Positions 6,811 through 13,631 of a stretch of 18,391 bases of DNA are shown here, in pieces. The position numbers and the translations under genes are program-made. Each line of letters starts with the position of its first letter. The first letter of the stretch is position 1. The notes under the pieces are model-generated. The model was not told the DNA's origin. It saw nothing but the letters and a program-made list of their open reading frames with translations, and made no database searches. Source of the stretch: JASJGK01 sp033791585 (GTDB lineage Bacteria; SAR324; XYD2-FULL-50-16); NCBI GenBank assembly GCA_033791585.1, contig JASJGK010000208.1, positions 1 to 18,391 on the forward strand. Direction: 5' to 3'.

Positions 6811-7902
6811 CTAAACGTTAAATCGAAAGTGCATGATGTCTCCGTCTTTGACAAGGTATTCTTTGCCTTCAGTCCGTAACCGACCTGCATCTTTCACTTG
6901 AGCCTCACTTCCAAATTGATCTGCATCGTCAAAATGGTAAACTTCGGCCCGAATAAAGCCACGTTCAATATCCGAATGGATTTTGCCCGCCGCTTCTGGC
7001 GCTTTCGCACCTTCAAACACATTCCAAGCTCTTACTTCCTGCACGCCAGCAGTAAAAAAAGTAATTTGCTTTAAGAGCTTAAAACCCACTTGGATTAATT
7101 TCCCAAGCCCACTGATTTTAACTCCCATTTCTTCTAAAAATTCTGTCCGTTCTGCATCTTCCATTTCAGCAAGTTCTGCTTCTAACTTGCAACAGATTTT
7201 AATGCAGTGAACGCCTTCTTTTTCGGCTCGCTCGGCCAAGGCTTTAAATTCTTCTGGGTCTTCTAAAAGCCCATCTTCACTCACGTTACCAACATAAAAG
7301 TAAGGCTTCCTGGTGATCAATTGCATTTCTTCCATCAGGGGTTCTTCATCTTCAGTAACCTCAAAGGAAGTGGCCATAGTGCCTTCTTCCAAGTGGGCTA
7401 ATAGCCTCTCAACAAAAGGGATTTGAGCTTGCAGCTCTTTGTTGCCCTTAGACATTCTTTTTAGCTTTTCTAGCTTTTTATCAACCTGTTCTAAATCGGC
7501 CAGAACCAACTCGGTGTTGATCAATTCTACATCATCAAGGGGGCTAATTCGCCCTTCAACGTGGGTAATATTTTCATCTTCAAAGCAACGCACAAGGTGA
7601 GCAATGGCATCAACGGCACGGATATGGCCTAGAAATTTGTTGCCTAAGCCTTCACCAGTACTTGCACCCTTCACAAGGCCTGCAATATCTATCAACTTTA
7701 AGGCGTTGTGTTGGGTCTTTTTGGGTTGTACAATTTCAACTAGACGATCGATTCTCTCGTCTGGTACAGAAACAATGCCCATATTTGGCTCAATGGTGCA
7801 AAAGGGATAGTTTGCAGCTTCGGCGGGGGCCGAGGTAATGGCCGAATACAATGTAGATTTCCCTACATTTGGCAGACCTACGATTCCTACTTCTAGACTC
7901 AT
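6811..7902 (-). CDS. ychF: YchF/Obg-family redox-regulated ATPase
   Basis: YchF is an Obg-related P-loop ATPase that associates with ribosomes. The P loop GLPNVGKST is at residues 9-17, DIAGL at 72-76, and GEGLGNKFLGHIRAVDAI follows. The NKxD specificity motif of GTPases is replaced by the YchF-type NVSE at 206-209, which favours ATP over GTP. A coiled-coil insertion (about 138-200) and a C-terminal TGS domain (about 280-363: FFTAGVQEVRAW, IHSDIERGFIRAEV, DGDIMHFRFNV) complete the family architecture. At 363 aa it is full length. It starts 3 bases after the pth stop, and pth-ychF is a very common pair. Confidence 0.97.
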   Translation of the reverse strand: MSLEVGIVGLPNVGKSTLYSAITSAPAEAANYPFCTIEPNMGIVSVPDERIDRLVEIVQPKKTQHNALKLIDIAGLVKGASTGEGLGNKFLGHIRAVDAIAHLVRCFEDENITHVEGRISPLDDVELINTELVLADLEQVDKKLEKLKRMSKGNKELQAQIPFVERLLAHLEEGTMATSFEVTEDEEPLMEEMQLITRKPYFYVGNVSEDGLLEDPEEFKALAERAEKEGVHCIKICCKLEAELAEMEDAERTEFLEEMGVKISGLGKLIQVGFKLLKQITFFTAGVQEVRAWNVFEGAKAPEAAGKIHSDIERGFIRAEVYHFDDADQFGSEAQVKDAGRLRTEGKEYLVKDGDIMHFRFNV

Positions 7903-7905
7903 TAT

Positions 7906-8475
7906 TTACTTTTCACTTAAGATTTGTTCATTCTGGATTTCAATGGGCAGCCCCAAGATAAATTCCTTTATGTGGGTCACGGCCCTTCCCAAGGAATTTT
8001 CCAGATCAATTTGTTGGTCGCTACCGACCTTACTTAAAACATGGGAAGTAACGCTTTGCTTGCCTTGGGGCCTGCCAATGCCAATCCGTAAACGGTTAAA
8101 GCCATCGGACCCTGTCTTTAAGATAATATCTCTAAGCCCATTATGGCCGCCATGGCCACCTTTTTTTCTAAATCTTAGTTTTCCAAAATTTAGGTCGAGG
8201 TCATCGCTCACAACTAAGATATCAGCATGTTCTATCTTATAAAAACTCAAGCAGGCTTGCACCGAGTCGCCGCTTAAATTCATAAAGGTTTGGGGCTTTA
8301 AAAGGATAAAGCCTTTTCCTTCAAGGTTATCTTTGGAGATCAAACCTTTGAATTTATCCGACCAACTGGCACAATTGTGACTCGAAGAAAACTGATCTAA
8401 GGCCATGAACCCAGCGTTATGCGGGGTATCTTGGTATTCCTTTCCAGGGTTACCTAAACCAATGATCAGCTTCAT
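7906..8475 (-). CDS. pth: Peptidyl-tRNA hydrolase
   Basis: Pth cleaves peptidyl-tRNA released by stalled ribosomes and recycles tRNA. Key residues are in place: N9 in GLGNPG, catalytic H19 in TPHNAGF, M65/N66 in KPQTFMNLSG, D91 in VVSDDLDL, the basic FGKLRFRKKGGHGGHNGL loop and N112. They match E. coli N10, H20, N68, D93 and N114 with offsets of one or two residues. The usual TRHN is TPHN here, which is a mild variation. At 189 aa it has normal length. It lies 5 bases after the rplY stop, with a weak Shine-Dalgarno, so coupling to upstream translation is likely. Confidence 0.97.
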   Translation of the reverse strand: MKLIIGLGNPGKEYQDTPHNAGFMALDQFSSSHNCASWSDKFKGLISKDNLEGKGFILLKPQTFMNLSGDSVQACLSFYKIEHADILVVSDDLDLNFGKLRFRKKGGHGGHNGLRDIILKTGSDGFNRLRIGIGRPQGKQSVTSHVLSKVGSDQQIDLENSLGRAVTHIKEFILGLPIEIQNEQILSEK

Positions 8476-8480
8476 TTTAT

Positions 8481-9122
8481 CTATTTTTTAGCTTCATCGT
8501 CAGCAGCGGCAGCTTCTTCACCTTCTGCAACAACAGCGTCATCATCATCAGCAGTGACAGCAGCTTTCATTTTACCAGCGATAACTAACACAGTGAAGTT
8601 TCTACCACCAACGATTGGTACAACACCTTCAGGGTATTCTAAATCAAGTACGTGCAATGAATCTTCGTGAGTTAACTCAGAAACATTAGCAACTAATACT
8701 TCAGGAATATCCTTAATTTTACCTTTTACAGGGATGGTTCTTCTGATAGTCTGTAAAACACCACCGAGCTTAATAGCTGGGCAATCATCTGTAGGTTGGA
8801 TTGGGATACTAACCTTAACAACTGTGTCAGGAGTTACTTCCATGAAGTCAACATGTAGAAGTCTGTTTCCCCATGCAGAATACTGAGCATCTTTAATGAT
8901 AACTGTTTTTTTAGAAGATTTTTTACCATCTAGTAACTCAATCTCAACAGCTTTTACTGAACCATGAAAAGAATCTAAAAAACGACTTGCGTAATCAGCT
9001 CTCATTTTTACGTTGATGTTTCCACCTTGGCTGTAAATTACGCCTGGAGTTAAACCAGTCATTCTAAGTTGTCTGTTGGCGCCCTTGCCAGTCTGTTCGC
9101 GGGTTTCTACTGTTAAGCTCAT
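8481..9122 (-). CDS. rplY: 50S ribosomal protein L25, CTC (general stress) form
   Basis: L25/CTC binds 5S rRNA. The N-terminal L25 domain (about 1-95) shows ETREQTGKGANRQLRMTGLTPGVIY and NRLLHVDFMEV; the C-terminal CTC beta domain (about 98-185) shows VKVSIPIQP, GGVLQTIRRTIPVKGKIKDIPE and DLEYPEGV. A low-complexity Asp/Ala/Glu tail ends the 213-residue protein, as in the long TL5/CTC form. The ATG has only a weak purine-rich upstream element (agaag). It is the first gene of the translation operon, reading from the promoter at 9192-9220. A prs gene often precedes rplY in other genomes but is absent here. Confidence 0.96.
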   Translation of the reverse strand: MSLTVETREQTGKGANRQLRMTGLTPGVIYSQGGNINVKMRADYASRFLDSFHGSVKAVEIELLDGKKSSKKTVIIKDAQYSAWGNRLLHVDFMEVTPDTVVKVSIPIQPTDDCPAIKLGGVLQTIRRTIPVKGKIKDIPEVLVANVSELTHEDSLHVLDLEYPEGVVPIVGGRNFTVLVIAGKMKAAVTADDDDAVVAEGEEAAAADDEAKK

Positions 9123-9166
9123 AATTGCTTCTATATAAAAAGTTGATCATCTTCGGCAAAGGTTTC

Positions 9167-9188
9167 AAGCCCCTCCGAAAGGAAGCTT
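9167..9188 (-). promoter_or_regulatory. 5'-end hairpin in the rplY leader
   Basis: Read on the minus strand, AAGCTTCC pairs with GGAG and GCTT around a TTTC loop, with a GG bulge and one G-T pair. With the predicted start of transcription near 9185, the hairpin would sit at the very 5' end of the mRNA and include the purine run GGAGGGG. It could stabilise the transcript or be a protein target. Confidence 0.35.
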
Positions 9189-9191
9189 AAG

Positions 9192-9220
9192 TAAATATCA
9201 GTATGGTTCTAAAGGGTCAA
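9192..9220 (-). promoter_or_regulatory. Sigma-70-type promoter for the rplY operon
   Basis: On the minus strand: -35 TTGACC (9215-9220), a 17-base spacer, and -10 TATTTA (9192-9197). It lies 70 bases upstream of the rplY ATG and is the only good match in the divergent intergenic region facing that way. Confidence 0.65.
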
Positions 9221-9265
9221 TGAAAAAAAACCTAAAAAAAATGGAGGGATTATATAGATTTTACT

Positions 9266-9293
9266 TTGAAAACTAACAAAAACTAGTTATAAA
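9266..9293 (+). promoter_or_regulatory. Sigma-70-type promoter for the CZB gene
   Basis: -35 TTGAAA (9266-9271), a 16-base spacer and -10 TATAAA (9288-9293), 52 bases before ATG 9346. It is back to back with the rplY promoter, with 45 bases between the two -35 elements. Confidence 0.6.
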
Positions 9294-9345
9294 TCCCTAG
9301 CGAGGGCAATTTTGAATTATTACCAAATGACCATTTAAGGAAATT

Positions 9346-9723
9346 ATGAAAATTACTGACGGAAAAGAAATAGCAGACCAAATCAATTTAGCTGTGGGGA
9401 TTCACGGCCTGTGGAAAAGCAGAATTACTGATGCAATTAACACTGGCAAAAGCGAATGGGAACCCGCATTTGTAACACCCTGTGGCAATTGCGATTTTGG
9501 CAAATGGCTTGACGGCCTAGACGAAGAAAATAAAACAGAAGAGTTTCAAAAGGTTTATGCAATTCATTCTGACTTCCACAAGGAAGCAGGTCGAATTTTA
9601 GCCATGGCCCTTGACGGGAAAAAAAGTGACGCTGAAGCTGCCGTTGATGAAGGCAGTGAATACCAAAAGCTAACCTCTAGCCTAACCTTGGCTATGATGG
9701 GCTGGAAAAGAGCAGCCGCTTAA
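9346..9723 (+). CDS. Stand-alone CZB (chemoreceptor zinc-binding) domain protein
   Basis: A 125-residue protein consisting essentially of one CZB domain, the zinc-binding four-helix module found at the C terminus of some chemoreceptors and diguanylate cyclases. The 3His/1Cys zinc set fits H20 (GIHGLWKSRI), C49 (the C-x-F-GKWL motif), H74 and H78 (HSDFHKEAG). A second Cys, C46, is close by, forming CxxC. No membrane segment, receptor or GGDEF domain is attached, so it may act as a soluble zinc or hypochlorite/redox-responsive partner of a separate protein; that is inference. AAGGA 4-5 bases before the ATG and a good promoter support expression. coaBC follows after 75 bases and may be co-transcribed, though no functional link is known. 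Confidence 0.85.
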   Translation: MKITDGKEIADQINLAVGIHGLWKSRITDAINTGKSEWEPAFVTPCGNCDFGKWLDGLDEENKTEEFQKVYAIHSDFHKEAGRILAMALDGKKSDAEAAVDEGSEYQKLTSSLTLAMMGWKRAAA

Positions 9724-9753
9724 TCCCAACCCTTAGTTAAAAATACCTGAGCG

Positions 9754-9794
9754 CTCTTTTACTTTGCCAATTATCCCAAGGCTTAGTAAAAGAG
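9754..9794 (+). promoter_or_regulatory. Hairpin covering the coaBC ribosome binding site
   Basis: CTCTTTTAC (9754-9762) is perfectly complementary to GTAAAAGAG (9786-9794). Inside, GCC (9766-9768) pairs with GGC (9780-9782) around an 11-base loop, with a 3x3 internal loop. The downstream arm contains AAAAGAG, the only purine-rich element before the coaBC ATG at 9799, so the folded form would hide the ribosome binding site. There is no T-tract, so it is a poor terminator for the CZB gene. Confidence 0.5.
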
Positions 9795-9798
9795 TACT

Positions 9799-11004
9799 AT
9801 GGAAACAAGATCCCCCCTCAAGAATAAAAAAATTCTTCTCTGTGTTACAGGCGGCATCGCCGCTTACAAGGCACTAGAATTAACTCGCTTACTGATCAAA
9901 GCAGGTGCAATCGTTCGCCCTCTGCTCACAAAAGCTGCCCAAGAATTTGTTACCCCCCTTTCTTTTCAGTCCTTAAGTGGCAATAAAGTTCTTACCGACC
10001 TTTTTGACTTGGAAGCTGAGCAAGAAATTGGTCATATTGAGGCCGCACGCTGGCCCGACCTTATTTTAGTTGCACCTGCCACGGCGCAAACCCTAACCAA
10101 AGGCGCTTTGGGCTTGAGTGATGACCTGTTAGGTACGGTTTTACTCGCCTCGACATGCCAATTGGCATTTGCCCCTTCTATGAACCCTGCCATGTTTGAA
10201 AATCAAAGTACGGCAGAACATTTGGAGTTATTAAAGGCCAAAGGTGCTTTAATCTTAGGGCCAGATTCAGGTATGGCGGCCTGCGGAGAGGAGGGCTTAG
10301 GCAGATTGCTAGAACCTGTTGCTATCTTAACCCAGCTCGAAACTCACTTTACTATTACGGGAAATTTGAACGGGGTACATTGTTTGGTTACGGCAGGCCC
10401 GACGGTAGAGCCAATCGATTCCGTTCGTTATATAAGTAATTATTCCTCAGGAATGATGGGATATGCTCTAACAGAGGCATTACTTTCCCAAGGCGCAACG
10501 GTGGACCTTATTTCAGGCCCTACCCAGTTAGAACCGCCTTCAGGGGCTAATTTTATCCCCGTCAAAACAGCCCAAGAAATGTATGATGCGGCCTTAAGCC
10601 ACTCTAAGGCAGCCAAAATTATTATTGCTTCTGCTGCTGTCGCTGATTTTAGAGTCAAACAGGCCTCCAAACAAAAACTCAAAAAAGAGTCGATGCTCAC
10701 CTTAGAACTAGAGCAAAATCCAGATATTATAAAAACGCTAGGCTTAAGAAAAGAAAAGGGTCAGGTCTTAGTGGGTTTTGCCGCAGAAACAGAAAACTTG
10801 ATCGAAAACGGAAAAAAGAAATTAATAGAGAAAAATTTGGATCTAGTGGTTGCCAATGATGTCAACCAAAGCGGGGGAGTGTTTTTTCAAGAAAAGAATC
10901 AGGCTGTGCTGATTCTAAAACTTGAAGAAAAGCCTTTGCCCAGAATGGCAAAGACGCAACTGGCTATCGAAATTCTAATAGAAATCGAGAAACTTTTAGT
11001 CTAA
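9799..11004 (+). CDS. coaBC: Bifunctional CoaBC: phosphopantothenoylcysteine synthetase/decarboxylase
   Basis: This enzyme performs two coenzyme A steps: ligation of cysteine to 4'-phosphopantothenate (CoaB) and FMN-dependent decarboxylation to 4'-phosphopantetheine (CoaC). The N-terminal CoaC flavoprotein half (about 1-180) has VTGGIAAYKA, the catalytic H79 in IGHIEAARW, the SMNPAMFEN variant of the PxMNxxM motif (N129) and C162 in ACGEEGLGRL. The C-terminal CoaB half (about 190-401) begins VTAGPTVEPIDSVRYISNYSSGMMG and includes FAAETENL and the NDV..GGVFF segment near the end. Its 401 aa match the fused bacterial form. The ribosome binding site lies in a strong inverted repeat. The product supplies the phosphopantetheine that ACPs such as the one at 2588 carry. 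Confidence 0.96.
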   Translation: METRSPLKNKKILLCVTGGIAAYKALELTRLLIKAGAIVRPLLTKAAQEFVTPLSFQSLSGNKVLTDLFDLEAEQEIGHIEAARWPDLILVAPATAQTLTKGALGLSDDLLGTVLLASTCQLAFAPSMNPAMFENQSTAEHLELLKAKGALILGPDSGMAACGEEGLGRLLEPVAILTQLETHFTITGNLNGVHCLVTAGPTVEPIDSVRYISNYSSGMMGYALTEALLSQGATVDLISGPTQLEPPSGANFIPVKTAQEMYDAALSHSKAAKIIIASAAVADFRVKQASKQKLKKESMLTLELEQNPDIIKTLGLRKEKGQVLVGFAAETENLIENGKKKLIEKNLDLVVANDVNQSGGVFFQEKNQAVLILKLEEKPLPRMAKTQLAIEILIEIEKLLV

Positions 11005-11010
11005 AGTTGC

Positions 11011-11187
11011 TTAATCCTTTGGTGCATTCACACCAAAGCTGCCGGTCCATTGTCTATAAACGCAAGTAACACTATCAATTCTAACCTGTTCTTTGAACAT
11101 GCCAGCTTGAAATTGTTCGTTATACTCATTTTTGTAAAAGGCGATATTAGAGGGGAAAACCGTAATTCCTAGTGTGATGTTTGGCAC
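11011..11187 (-). CDS. Small protein (58 aa), unknown function
   Basis: A GTG-started ORF encoding 58 residues, MPNITLGITVFPSNIAFY at the N terminus and ending GSFGVNAPKD. A good Shine-Dalgarno AGGAG lies 7 bases upstream of the GTG. The composition is balanced, with no membrane segment and a single Cys (residue 42), and several strand-like stretches (NITLGITVFP, EQVRIDSVTCVYRQW). It is convergent with coaBC, leaving only 6 bases between the stop codons. I do not recognise the family. The start signal and even composition argue for a real gene; the short length keeps the confidence moderate. A perfect 8-bp hairpin lies within its last codons. Confidence 0.55.
   Translation of the reverse strand: MPNITLGITVFPSNIAFYKNEYNEQFQAGMFKEQVRIDSVTCVYRQWTGSFGVNAPKD
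11017..11038. other. Perfect 8-bp hairpin at the coaBC / small-ORF convergent junction
   Basis: CTTTGGTG (11017-11024) and CACCAAAG (11031-11038) flank the 6-base loop CATTCA. It starts 13 bases after the coaBC stop and lies inside the 3' end of the 58-aa ORF. No T-run follows on either strand, so it may be a 3'-end stabiliser or an inefficient bidirectional terminator. Confidence 0.45.
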
Positions 11188-11373
11188 TTTTATTCTCCTG
11201 AATATTCTCTCAACCCGTCTTGGGTAAAGTTGTTTTTGTAAACTTAAATGACTTTATAGAAAAATGCAAAGATGTTTTCTATATTCAATAAATCATTATT
11301 TTCTTGGCAAAGGCGTCAAGTTGAGGTAAGCGTAATGCAGTAAATTTACCAAACCCTTAAGAAAGATAAAAAA

Positions 11374-11532
11374 ATGTTTGATATTCTTTATACAATTCTA
11401 CCTGTTCTCGCTTGGGGCGCCTGCGCCTGTTTATTCTCAGTACCTGGTATCTGGGGTGGATTTTTTACTTTCTCCCTACTTGGCCACGTAAGCCAAGTTG
11501 CTCCTGGTTCAGGAAACAAAAGAGAAAGCTAG
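11374..11532 (+). CDS. Small hydrophobic membrane protein (52 aa), unknown function
   Basis: An ATG-started ORF of 52 residues. The N-terminal two thirds are strongly hydrophobic: MFDILYTILPVLAWGACACL, then FSVPGIWGGFFTFSLLG, which would form one long or two short membrane helices with a Pro-Gly break. The short polar C terminus ends PGSGNKRES, with positive charge that would favour a cytoplasmic tail. Two Cys in a CAC arrangement (residues 17 and 19) could be modified or bind metal. The Shine-Dalgarno is weak (aagaaag), and an in-frame stop at 11341 excludes a longer start. A hairpin follows 26 bases after the stop. It is divergent from the 58-aa ORF and convergent with the debranching enzyme gene. 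The family is not recognised. Confidence 0.55.
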   Translation: MFDILYTILPVLAWGACACLFSVPGIWGGFFTFSLLGHVSQVAPGSGNKRES

Positions 11533-11558
11533 TACCTGTTTGTAAGACTTAAGCTAAG

Positions 11559-11579
11559 AGCCTAACCTGTTAGGCTTTG
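11559..11579 (+). terminator. Hairpin between the small membrane ORF and the debranching gene
   Basis: AGCCTAA (11559-11565) and TTAGGCT (11570-11576) form a perfect 7-bp stem with a CCTG loop, running into only TTT. It sits between two convergent genes and could terminate either direction weakly; the + direction has the better T-run. Confidence 0.5.
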
Positions 11580-13631
11580 CTAATAACTTGCCTGTAAAAC
11601 TTGGATAGAAAAGGGTGGAAGTTGAATCCTACCCTCTTCTATAACTTCCCTAGTTTCATTTAAAAAAGCTTTTGGTTCTGCTGTATCCAGCACTCTCTGC
11701 CACGGGTTAGACCTGTTTATCTCAGGCAATCTAAATTCTTTGTCACTCTTTGAAAAGTTCATCGCCATGTAAAGGCAGGGGCCTATTACTGTGTCCCCTC
11801 TCATACCATCTATGAGCATGGCAAAATGTAACACATCCTTATCAAATCTAGGGTCCGAAGGCTCTGACCCATGCCATGAAATATCTGGGATGTGGCTATT
11901 GGGGTTGACTTCGCCAGTATAGAATTCTTTGCGTTGGAACAGTGCGTGGTCTTTTCTAAAGGCAATTAACCTTTTCCAAAATAAAAATAGCTCTGGGTTT
12001 TTTTCTTTTTCGCTCCAGTTCAGCCAACCAGTTTCATTGTCTTGGCACCAAGTATTGTTGTTGCCACCTTGGCTGTTGCCAAACTCGTCTCCACTTAAAA
12101 TCATCGGCGTGCCCTGGCTTAAAAGTAAAAAACAAGCAAGGTTGCGCTGTTGCTGCTGGCGAAGATTTACAATAACGGACTCGTTGGTTTTGCCTTCAAT
12201 CCCAAAATTAATTGAGTGGTTGTCATTTGTGCCATCTTGGTTGTTTTCGCCATTTTGAAAATTATGCTTCCCCTCAAAACTCACAAGGTCGGCCATAGTG
12301 AACCCGTCATGACTGGTGATGAAATTAATTGAGTGGAAAGGGTTGCGCTGGGAATGGCTATAAAGGTCTTCAGAGCCTGCCAAACGGGTTGCAACCTCTC
12401 CTGCAATGCCTGAGGTGCCTTTGGCAAATAGCCTAATTGCATCACGAAAACGGCCGTTCCATTCGGCCCATCTTTTATGGCTCGCAGGGAAGCTACCTAC
12501 TTGGTATAAACCTTGGGCATCCCAGGCTTCAGCTATGATTTTTGACCCACTAAGCACGGGATGCTTGGCAATTGCCTCAAGCAAGGGGGGATTGGTTAAA
12601 ACTTCACCCTTTTCATCACGGCTCAAAATACTGGCTAAATCAAAGCGGAAACCATCAATGTGCATTTCCACAACCCAATAAACCAATGAATCAAGGATCA
12701 TTTTTCGGGTCACGGGGTGGTTACAGTTGAGCGTATTTCCACAACCAGAATAGTTGGCCATCTGGCCTTTTTTATCGTAGATATAGTATTCGTGGGGTGC
12801 TAAAGCTTTAAAGTTAAAGGTTTTCCAATCCTCACCACCTTCTGCTGTGTGATTGAAGACCACATCTAAAATCACCTCGATATCAGCCTTGTGCAGTGCC
12901 TTAACCATACGTTTAAAGTCATTTACCCCTTTGGATTCTTCAGGGTCCTTGGCATAAGCCGCTTTTGGCGCAAAGAAGTTTAAGTTGGCGTAACCCCAAT
13001 AATTTACAAGCTTTTCGCCTGTTTTAGGGCTTTTAAAGGGATTATCCGTCTCGTCAAATTCATGAATAGGCATTATTTCTATGGCCGTCACCCCTAGCTC
13101 TTGCAGGTAAGGAATCTTTTCAATCACCCCGTCATAGGTGCCAGAATGTTTGGTCTTGCTGGATAGGTCTTTTGTGAAGCCCCGTAAATGCAATTCGTAG
13201 ATTATGGATTTACTGGAAGTATGCGCAGGCGGTTGGTCGTCACCCCAATCAAAATCATGCTCTTGGTAGTAGCCTCGAAAACAGTAATTCTTCTTAGCCC
13301 CCCATTTTTCAAGTCCCGTTAAGGCTGGGGCATAAGGGTCGATAATAAAATCAAAGGCTTGGTCTTCCTGTTGGATCTGGTAATAATAGGAAAAGGGTGC
13401 GGTAATGTTTTGGATATCCACATGCCAAACCTGGCCCGTTTGGTTTTTGTACTTTACTAATTCTAGGTCAAATTTTTCGCCACCCTTTTCAATTACCAAA
13501 AATAATTGGGTTGCAGCTGGCGCATAAATAGCAAAATTAACCCCGCTGTTGTTGGGACCAAAACCGCTTTTTGTGGCACCAAGAGGGTAGGCTTTGCCAC
13601 GTTTAGCCGTAAGGCCTTTCAGGTTACCCAT
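11580..13631 (-). CDS. glgX: Glycogen debranching enzyme GlgX / isoamylase-type (GH13)
   Basis: A 683-residue alpha-1,6-glucosidase of the GlgX/isoamylase group that removes short branches from glycogen or limit dextrin in the cytoplasm. An N-terminal CBM48-like domain (about 16-110, GFGPNNSGVNFAIYAP) precedes the GH13 barrel. The barrel shows IYELHLRGFTKD, VILDVVFNHTAEGG, GFRFDLAS with nucleophile D331, IIAEAWDAQG with acid/base E368, and FITSHDGF with D442. This spacing is nearly that of E. coli GlgX. The C-terminal part (from about 590) is the usual small beta domain. No other glycogen gene lies in the window. The start overlaps the prmA stop by 8 bases, with no strong Shine-Dalgarno, suggesting translational coupling to prmA. 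Confidence 0.93.
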   Translation of the reverse strand: MGNLKGLTAKRGKAYPLGATKSGFGPNNSGVNFAIYAPAATQLFLVIEKGGEKFDLELVKYKNQTGQVWHVDIQNITAPFSYYYQIQQEDQAFDFIIDPYAPALTGLEKWGAKKNYCFRGYYQEHDFDWGDDQPPAHTSSKSIIYELHLRGFTKDLSSKTKHSGTYDGVIEKIPYLQELGVTAIEIMPIHEFDETDNPFKSPKTGEKLVNYWGYANLNFFAPKAAYAKDPEESKGVNDFKRMVKALHKADIEVILDVVFNHTAEGGEDWKTFNFKALAPHEYYIYDKKGQMANYSGCGNTLNCNHPVTRKMILDSLVYWVVEMHIDGFRFDLASILSRDEKGEVLTNPPLLEAIAKHPVLSGSKIIAEAWDAQGLYQVGSFPASHKRWAEWNGRFRDAIRLFAKGTSGIAGEVATRLAGSEDLYSHSQRNPFHSINFITSHDGFTMADLVSFEGKHNFQNGENNQDGTNDNHSINFGIEGKTNESVIVNLRQQQQRNLACFLLLSQGTPMILSGDEFGNSQGGNNNTWCQDNETGWLNWSEKEKNPELFLFWKRLIAFRKDHALFQRKEFYTGEVNPNSHIPDISWHGSEPSDPRFDKDVLHFAMLIDGMRGDTVIGPCLYMAMNFSKSDKEFRLPEINRSNPWQRVLDTAEPKAFLNETREVIEEGRIQLPPFSIQVLQASY

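Noticed and set aside
7838..8242. A 134-codon open frame on + opposite pth and ychF.
   Set aside because: Antisense to two certain genes, with low-complexity Ser/Pro/Leu composition and no start signal.
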